This document shows, piece by piece, positions 59,701 through 64,000 of a DNA stretch of 64,000 bases. The stretch lies in assembly GCF_949628215.1 (NCBI RefSeq), contig NC_134280.1, positions 50,928,621 to 50,992,620 of the forward strand. Reading direction: 5' to 3'. Within the stretch, counting starts at the first letter, position 1. Every line of letters starts with the position of its first letter. The notes under the pieces were generated by a model. The model saw nothing but the letters and a program-made list of their open reading frames with translations, did no database searches and had not been told where the DNA came from. Origin of the DNA: Phalacrocorax aristotelis (Eukaryota; Chordata; Aves; Suliformes; Phalacrocoracidae). The translations under genes and the position numbers were made by a program.

Positions 59701-62700
59701 TTCAGGATTGGGCTGTAGGATGCAGTGCAGAGAGGTAGGGCACAGGAAGCAGGAGCATGATGAGAAGAAAAGGGATGGGGAAAATGGCTGAGGCAGGTAC
59801 CAACCAGGTCACTGTAAGGCTGAGGGAGCTGAAGACTGGGAGAAATGGAGGGAGCTCAGCTTAATTGATTAAAGGTGTGAGAGGTTTACATGGCTGTCCT
59901 CTAATGCATCTGACTTACGGCAAAGGTTGGTTTCTCAGGATTAAGATAGTATATTTCTATGGTAGCTTGGAATATTTCTCTACCTTTCCCATCTCAATCC
60001 TGAAGGAAGCTTTTCAGGAAGCTTTCCATGACCTCCGAGTTATTTGAGTAACACATTGCTTAGAAGGTGGGACTGTTTAGCTGAAATTCAGCTTTTCTAA
60101 AGGCTTGATTTGCCTGGACTACAGTGAGTTTCCTGGTCTGGTGTGGGTGGCCAATTCTTTTAGCCTTCCCATTTTGTCGTTCTGTTGTATGTTATTACAG
60201 GTTTTTGGTGTACATTATGTTTGGAAAGCTTGCTTTGTTGTCATACAGAAAGGAAATGTAGATCCCTCGACCAGCTGGGTCTGTGGTTCCTTTAGAAGTG
60301 TTTTGGTTTTTTTGAAAAAACAAAACAAATGCCAAAACCCCACCAACACAAAAGCAAAGAAAGAAAAACGAAAAGCCACACCCTACCACCAAAAACACTC
60401 AAACCTCTTCGGTCCACATTTCAAGAACAGAGAACTTAAAACCATTTTCATAAGGCTGAATAATGCATAAAGGAGAGTGTTTGTGTTGTCCCTTGTGTGG
60501 GAGCAATGCTGTTATTCTCAGCGTAATTCTTCCTCTGCCGTGCTTTTATCTACCCTACCAGTAGGCACCTCTGTGTATTCTGTCTCGTGCTGAACACTGG
60601 TTCTAGCTTCATCAATTTTTTTAGATAGCAGTGTAGGCCTGAGGAATAAATTTGTGATTTGGTGGTGGGGAAGAGAGGCAGCTGGGATGGAAATATCTGT
60701 GAAGTGCTGAACAATGGTTTGTGCTTCGAAAATGCATCTTAAATGCACTAGAAAGTTACTCTTGATACACAACACAGTGAGCATCAATCTTAAATAAAAT
60801 TAAAAGCATTCGCTTACCAAGGGTCTCTGGTATGATTACATGCTTTCCTATCCTGTGGTGTTCCTGTGGGAAGTCAGTAAAAGCTTCACCTTCTGTTTGT
60901 CAGAGGGAGATGGGGGCTGAATGACTTTAGTGAAGCCAAAATTGCAAGTGAACTTCCCTGGCTGACCTCTGTTTATGCCCTTGATTTTGGTTTCTTTTTA
61001 ATGTAACGTGCGTGTATAGAACAAGTGCTGTAAGAGTAAAGGAAATATAACCCCTCTGAAACATGCAGAAGCAGTGTACCTGCCTTGAGTCCTGATCAAG
61101 AAGCAGAAGCTGCCCCTGTGCCTGATCTGTTGGGAAGTATCCTGTCTGGACAGAGCTTTCTCATGATGAGTAGTTCGGATGTGGTCATCAACAGAGATGG
61201 TTCGCTGACGGCAAAGAAGGCAGGTAAGGGTTTGGCACTTCATAGTGTAGTTAGCCTCTTTGTTTCATCCATGTCTGCCCCGGTCCTACAGGCTGCGTGG
61301 CTTCAAACATAGGGATACTCTTATTAAGCATTTGAATATATAGGATAGATTCAGTAGTTGTCAGCAGTAATCCGTCTAATAAGATTCCTATGTATGCTCG
61401 GAAATAGTTACCTGTCTCTGTTTTTAATTGCAGAGGTGAGATGTTACTGGAGGATTTTGGTTTTAATGGGTAGTTTCCTTCTTTCAAAAGCACTGCGCTT
61501 GTAGTTTCATGCTTTGTTATAAAAAACAGAGGGCTGGATAGAGCAGAGATATCTTAGTACCGAGTTCTTCTGGCATTTGTCATGCATTGCTGCCATGCCC
61601 TTGAACTGTACTTTGGTTTGAAAAGCAGTGATGAGGACCTTGGCAAGAAGTTTCCTTGCAAAAGTAGAGCTCTAGAATATGTTCCAGCATCTTCAGCTGT
61701 GTCTTCCTTTGGCATGGTATTATTTGGAAAGAATCTCTTCAAACTGAAACTTAGAGCTTTATTCTTAAAATAAGTACCTATAACATCCTCTGTTACAGTC
61801 ACTTTTATCAATCAGCAGCTACAGGATAATAAACACAAATCTGGTGGTATCTACGGAATAGAATAATTTATCTCCTAAATATTAGTATTTACCTCAGATG
61901 CAGTTGTCTGGCATTAAACCTTGAGCATCTGACCAAAAGAGCTATTGGACTGCCTTATTACTATGTGGTATTCTGCAAACCAAAGTGGAACTTAAAATAA
62001 TTAGCTCAGTACTTCTTTTAATGCTGGAGGGGAAATGTCCAGATACATACTGAAAAACTTAATTGTTTGCTTGTATGCCATAGCTCCACTTCCTAGAAAA
62101 TCAGCGAATGATTCAAGAGTGGATGATGGTTCAGGACATAACATCCAACTGAGTACAGTGCACTCAGGGACCACAGCAAGCAGCTCCATTGCTGGACCTT
62201 CAGTTTCCTTGGGGCTGAGTACTCGCACCAGACCCTCCTCCTCAAGCCTGTTTTCGTCGCCTCCACCCTCACTAAGCAGGATTGAGCCTGCAGCAAACCC
62301 TGCACAGACTATGTCAGAAAAGGCAACTGTAAAATCAGAATATTCAATGACACCCAGGTCTGTTCAGGCTCAGAATATAGCTACTTTGAGCAGGTATGGC
62401 TCCAAGGTAGAGGAAATGCCCAGATTTAATGGAAACGCTAAAAACTTTGCCCCCACTGAGTCATCATCAAAGCTGCTGAGCTGTAACTTGAATTCTGGCT
62501 CAAAATCTGTAACTGTGAGGCAGCCGTTAAAACCACCTCCCAAGAGAGTTGACATCTTTGAGCTTCCCAGGATACCAAAGATTAAAAAGGAAACCAGCAG
62601 CAAGCAGGTGGAGCCAGAACCCTCAGGGAGCCAAAGCTGTGACATCCCCAGCTCCTGTATAACCCAGCTGACTGGCAAAGAGAGCACTAATCAGCCAGGA

Positions 62701-64000
62701 AAGGGTAGCAAGGTGGAAAGTCAGAAGTCAAATGCCAAGGAGTCTCAGCAACAAACACGTACAAGCGGGGTGTCTTTTTCTACCAATACAGGCGTGTATA
62801 GCAGTTCATCACTGCTGGGCACTTCAAGGACCAAAGGGCCAAGCTCTTTCGAGAGTTTTAAAATCAATATTCCTGGAAACGCAGGGCATCCCAGCAGACT
62901 CTCTAACCCAGGATTCTGTAACACCTTCCGCCCTGTGGATGACAAAGTGCAACAGAAAGAGGGTCCTTCACCTCTTTTCTCAGTTAAGAAAAAGCAGGTC
63001 AAAAGTGAAATATATGATCCCTTTGAGCCAACAGGATCGGACTCGAGTTCAGCAAGCAGCAGTCCTGAAAGGCTTGGCTCAGGGATCCCATTAACTAATA
63101 TTACCAGGACTATTTCCATCGAAAATCCAAAAGTTCAAACGTTTCAAACTGTCCGTCGTTTCACCCCTTACATGGTAGAAAATATATTTGGGTCTGGGGC
63201 TGACTCTGATGTGCCATCTAGTAACACAGGGTCTCGTGATGACGTGACAGTAGAAAGCAGGATTGTAGAACAGATCTCTGATATAGAGGAGCGAGACAAT
63301 ATGGATGAGGAAGACTTTCTAAGCAGTCCTTGCACTTCATCTACTGTTAAGCAAATTTCTAATGCAGAGTGTTTAAAGGAGGAAAGCAGAGAGGGCCCTA
63401 ACGTGTTCTTTAATGCTGAGGAATTGATTAGACCGAATATTAATGTGAAACTCGAACCAGATAGTCCCTCAAAGAATGATGAGCAGCAGGAAGTCCAAAA
63501 GGTGGAACAAACAGAGAGGCGATCACGTTCCAGATCCTGTTCGAACTCCAGCTCCCGGAGCAAGAAGAAGATGAAAAGGAAAAAGGCATTTGTCAAAGAG
63601 CATAAGAGATCCCGATCAGGGTCTAGGGATAGAGCACACTCAAGGGACCGAAGCTCCAGATCTACCTCTTGGTCAGGTGGAGAAGAGCATAGCAAAACAC
63701 ACACATTGAAACCCAAGAGCAGGAGGTCTTCCACTGATCGTTCTAGCAGTCATGAACGATCTAAAAAAAAGAAAATGAAGGATAAAACCAAGGATAAAAA
63801 GGCAAAAACTTCCTGGTCTAGGGAGAGAAGGAAATCTAGGTCATGTTCAGGTAGTCCTGGAAGTACTTCTGAGTTTTATGAAAATAGGAAAAAGAAAAGA
63901 CGGTCTCGATCAAGATCAAGACGGAGGGAACATTCCCGATCAAATAGCATTGAGAGGACTAAAAGGCGGAAACACAGGAGAGACAAGAGCTACGAGAGGT
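41656..64000 (+). CDS. PHRF1: PHRF1, PHD and RING finger domain protein 1 (runs off window)
   Basis: Nuclear RING-type E3 ubiquitin ligase. The human protein is reported to target TGIF in TGF-beta signalling, to bind methylated H3K36 during DNA repair, and to carry a region that binds the RNA polymerase II CTD. Coding exons: 41656-41746, 42070-42192, 43774-44006, 45003-45086, 46049-46170, 51865-51962, 52509-52681, 56497-56626, 56990-57114, 57963-58150, 58980-59099, 61069-61223, 62084-64000+. All phases agree and give 1186 codons in the window; human PHRF1 is about 1650. Domains: acidic Glu/Asp region 30-90; RING 117-157 ([17 protein letters not shown]); PHD 197-241 (C4HC3, with CDGCDAGYH); basic KKR-rich region 345-395; conserved RTLGLSKP and [10 protein letters not shown] patches 394-455; [10 protein letters not shown] block in 497-547; long low-complexity tail, SR-rich from about 1026. 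The CTD-binding C-terminus lies beyond the window. Confidence 0.97.
42070..42192 (+). CDS. PHRF1: PHRF1 acidic exon
   Basis: Residues 31-71, almost entirely Glu, Asp, Ser and Gly. The acceptor 'tctttttaag' and the donor GTAGGT are clear. The length, 123 nt, is a multiple of three, and the exon is phase-symmetric, so it can be skipped in frame. Confidence 0.88.
42193..43773 (+). other. PHRF1: PHRF1 intron
   Basis: No gene seen. An A/C-rich low-complexity stretch occupies about 42950-43075, containing A8, C10 and repeated CAAAA units. Confidence 0.8.
43774..44006 (+). CDS. PHRF1: PHRF1 exon with second acidic tract and RING core
   Basis: Residues 72-149. A second run of Asp/Glu (74-87) is followed by LKLE (97-100, a SUMO-type motif) and the RING ligands C117, C120, C135, H137, C140 and C143. 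The donor GTGAGC follows EWSK. Confidence 0.95.
44007..46048 (+). other. PHRF1: PHRF1 introns around the RING end exon
   Basis: Introns 44007-45002 and 45087-46048 show no genes or named repeats. A long T/C tract lies at 44953-45000. Confidence 0.8.
45003..45086 (+). CDS. PHRF1: PHRF1 exon completing the RING
   Basis: 28 codons (150-177), phase 0 at both ends. It contains C154 and D157 of the CPVD motif and then HFGGKILKK. It is preceded by a pyrimidine tract of about 50 bases ending in 'ccttctag'. Skipping would remove the last zinc ligands of the RING without shifting the frame. Confidence 0.95.
46049..46170 (+). CDS. PHRF1: PHRF1 exon, first half of PHD finger
   Basis: Residues 178-217 plus two bases. 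It carries PHD ligands C197, C200, C212 and C215 ([16 protein letters not shown]). The donor GTAAGA is at 46171. The next intron, 5.7 kb, holds two CR1 fragments. Confidence 0.95.
47640..49530 (-). mobile_element. CR1 LINE, 5' portion (ORF1 esterase + ORF2 endonuclease), decayed
   Basis: Read on the minus strand, 49.5-48.6 kb gives CR1 ORF1 features: a NRYEAL-type motif, then the GDSL/SGNH esterase-like domain with [14 protein letters not shown] and [10 protein letters not shown], broken by stop codons. From 48543 down to 47650 it gives the ORF2 apurinic-type endonuclease: [24 protein letters not shown] and SDHRM are typical. The element stops near the end of the endonuclease, so its reverse-transcriptase half and 3' tail are missing here. 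Loss of the 3' end is unusual for CR1, which normally truncates at the 5' end. The copy is not functional. Confidence 0.85.
50470..51674 (+). mobile_element. CR1 LINE, 3' portion (reverse transcriptase + 3' tail), decayed
   Basis: On the plus strand the sequence starts within the RT palm ([16 protein letters not shown]), shows the catalytic FADD motif at 50773-50784, and continues into the CR1 C-terminal region (ending [13 protein letters not shown]). The frame is broken at least by a TGA at 51232. The noncoding tail has 'aggtcccttccaccccaaac' and ends in imperfect ATTCTATGA-type 8-bp repeats at 51637-51674, the CR1 hallmark. It is 5'-truncated, in the same orientation as PHRF1, and sits about 200 bases before the next PHRF1 exon. 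Confidence 0.95.
51865..51962 (+). CDS. PHRF1: PHRF1 exon, second half of PHD finger
   Basis: It completes Gly218, then [10 protein letters not shown] with H220 and C223, and WFCPAC with C238 and C241. The acceptor 'tcttttctcaag' and the donor GTAAGG are clear. Confidence 0.95.
52509..52681 (+). CDS. PHRF1: PHRF1 exon after the PHD finger
   Basis: Residues 251-308: [20 protein letters not shown] and an Arg-rich segment ending [10 protein letters not shown], close to human PHRF1. The acceptor is 'tttctttcaag' and the donor GTATTT. Confidence 0.93.
53640..53876 (+). mobile_element. Old CR1 3'-end fragment
   Basis: A diverged CR1 tail: 'gggaataggttgcttggaca', a 'caacctggtt' segment, and an end reading 'attactctgtgatcctatga', which fits the CR1 terminal repeat. 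It lies in a PHRF1 intron. Confidence 0.7.
55683..55775 (+). mobile_element. CR1 3'-end fragment
   Basis: It contains 'ggtggactagatgatcttta' followed by 'aaggtcccttccaacccaaa' and an ATGACTTTCTGAT end. It is a clear CR1 3' tail of under 100 bases, younger-looking than the fragment at 53.6 kb. Confidence 0.9.
56497..56626 (+). CDS. PHRF1: PHRF1 exon, LLDETIEAV block
   Basis: Residues 309-351 plus one base. It contains [20 protein letters not shown] and QRPLTPR, strongly conserved with human. The acceptor is 'cccccatgcag' and the donor GTAAGG. Confidence 0.94.
56990..57114 (+). CDS. PHRF1: PHRF1 basic exon
   Basis: Residues 352-393, dominated by Lys and Arg in short clusters (RRKK, KKQKR, KKRRGKK). 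It is a probable nuclear localisation or nucleic-acid-binding segment. The acceptor is 'cccgtcag' and the donor GTGAGT. Confidence 0.92.
57963..58150 (+). CDS. PHRF1: PHRF1 exon with RTLGL and GDPYELDP motifs
   Basis: Residues 394-455 plus two bases. [15 protein letters not shown] and [18 protein letters not shown] match human PHRF1 closely, the best-conserved stretch outside the zinc fingers. The donor is GTAAGG. Confidence 0.95.
58937..58961 (+). repeat. (GT)n microsatellite beside a splice acceptor
   Basis: About twelve GT units end 17 bases before the acceptor AG at 58978-58979. They occupy most of the space where a pyrimidine tract would be expected. Confidence 0.95.
58980..59099 (+). 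CDS. PHRF1: PHRF1 120-nt exon
   Basis: Residues 456-495 plus two bases. [20 protein letters not shown] and [13 protein letters not shown] match human PHRF1. The length is a multiple of three and both flanking introns are phase 2, so skipping keeps the frame. The 3' splice site is weak for the reason given in the (GT)n entry. Confidence 0.93.
59100..62083 (+). other. PHRF1: PHRF1 introns around exon 61069-61223
   Basis: Introns 59100-61068 and 61224-62083 show no genes. An A/C-rich patch lies at about 60318-60400. Otherwise I see nothing. Confidence 0.8.
61069..61223 (+). CDS. PHRF1: PHRF1 exon, [10 protein letters not shown] block
   Basis: Residues 496-547 plus one base. [20 protein letters not shown] and [11 protein letters not shown] are conserved with human. 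The acceptor 'gaaacatgcag' is poor in pyrimidines but phase and homology fix it. Confidence 0.92.
62084..64000 (+). CDS. PHRF1: PHRF1 long exon, partial, SR-rich at the end
   Basis: The acceptor 'tgtatgccatag' ends at 62083; the frame stays open for 639 codons to the window edge. Blocks shared with human include LPRIPKI (about 708-714), [22 protein letters not shown] and [12 protein letters not shown] (858-869). From about 1026 it is rich in Arg-Ser dipeptides and Lys runs. SUMO-type motifs occur at 630-633, 714-717, 853-856 and 1002-1005. The remainder of the exon and the CTD-binding end are outside the window. Confidence 0.95.

Noticed and set aside
63168-63734. 188-residue minus-strand frame
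   Set aside because: Antisense of the PHRF1 long exon, Ser/Leu-rich because the sense strand is Ser/Arg/Glu-rich.

Overview
The window looks like vertebrate nuclear DNA, most likely from a bird. Genes are split by GT-AG introns, promoters lie in CpG islands, and the recognisable transposons are CR1 LINE fragments. No prokaryotic gene structure is present. The gene order RASSF7 (+), mir-210 (-), PHRF1 (+) matches the order I know from human chromosome 11p15.5, so this is a conserved vertebrate block.

Layout: 1-8.15 kb is upstream flank with no gene I can support, only old repeats and low-complexity DNA. At 8.15-8.7 kb a GC-box-rich CpG island holds the probable RASSF7 promoter and a noncoding first exon ending at a consensus donor (8340/8341). 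A 13.6 kb first intron follows. RASSF7 coding exons lie at 22010-22112, 22340-23244, 24266-24434 and, by inference, 25113-25327. Its 3' UTR runs to a poly(A) signal near 26.93 kb. From 27 to 30.9 kb I see no gene, but a near-perfect 40-bp inverted repeat at 28555-28661 stands out.

At 32893-32971 on the minus strand is the mir-210 precursor, recognised from both mature arms. It lies beside a second CpG island (about 32.8-33.9 kb) that is the probable promoter of its host transcript. A consensus minus-strand splice donor falls inside the basal stem of the hairpin. A third CpG island (35.7-36.5 kb) with clustered ETS-type motifs is the probable PHRF1 promoter. After a 5.6 kb first intron, PHRF1 starts at 41656 and runs off the end of the window. 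Thirteen coding exons or part exons, all phase-consistent, give 1186 codons: acidic N-terminus, RING, PHD, basic region, and a long exon that becomes an SR-rich domain. PHRF1 introns contain an inverted 5' part of a CR1 element (minus), a 3' part of CR1 (plus) and smaller CR1 tails.

Function: RASSF7 is a RA-domain, coiled-coil protein linked to mitosis and the centrosome. miR-210 is the classic hypoxia-induced microRNA. PHRF1 is a nuclear RING/PHD ubiquitin ligase that also has RNA polymerase II and SR-protein features. They are neighbours by conserved synteny rather than known members of one pathway. All exon boundaries were read by eye from splice consensus, phase and family knowledge; no alignment was run.
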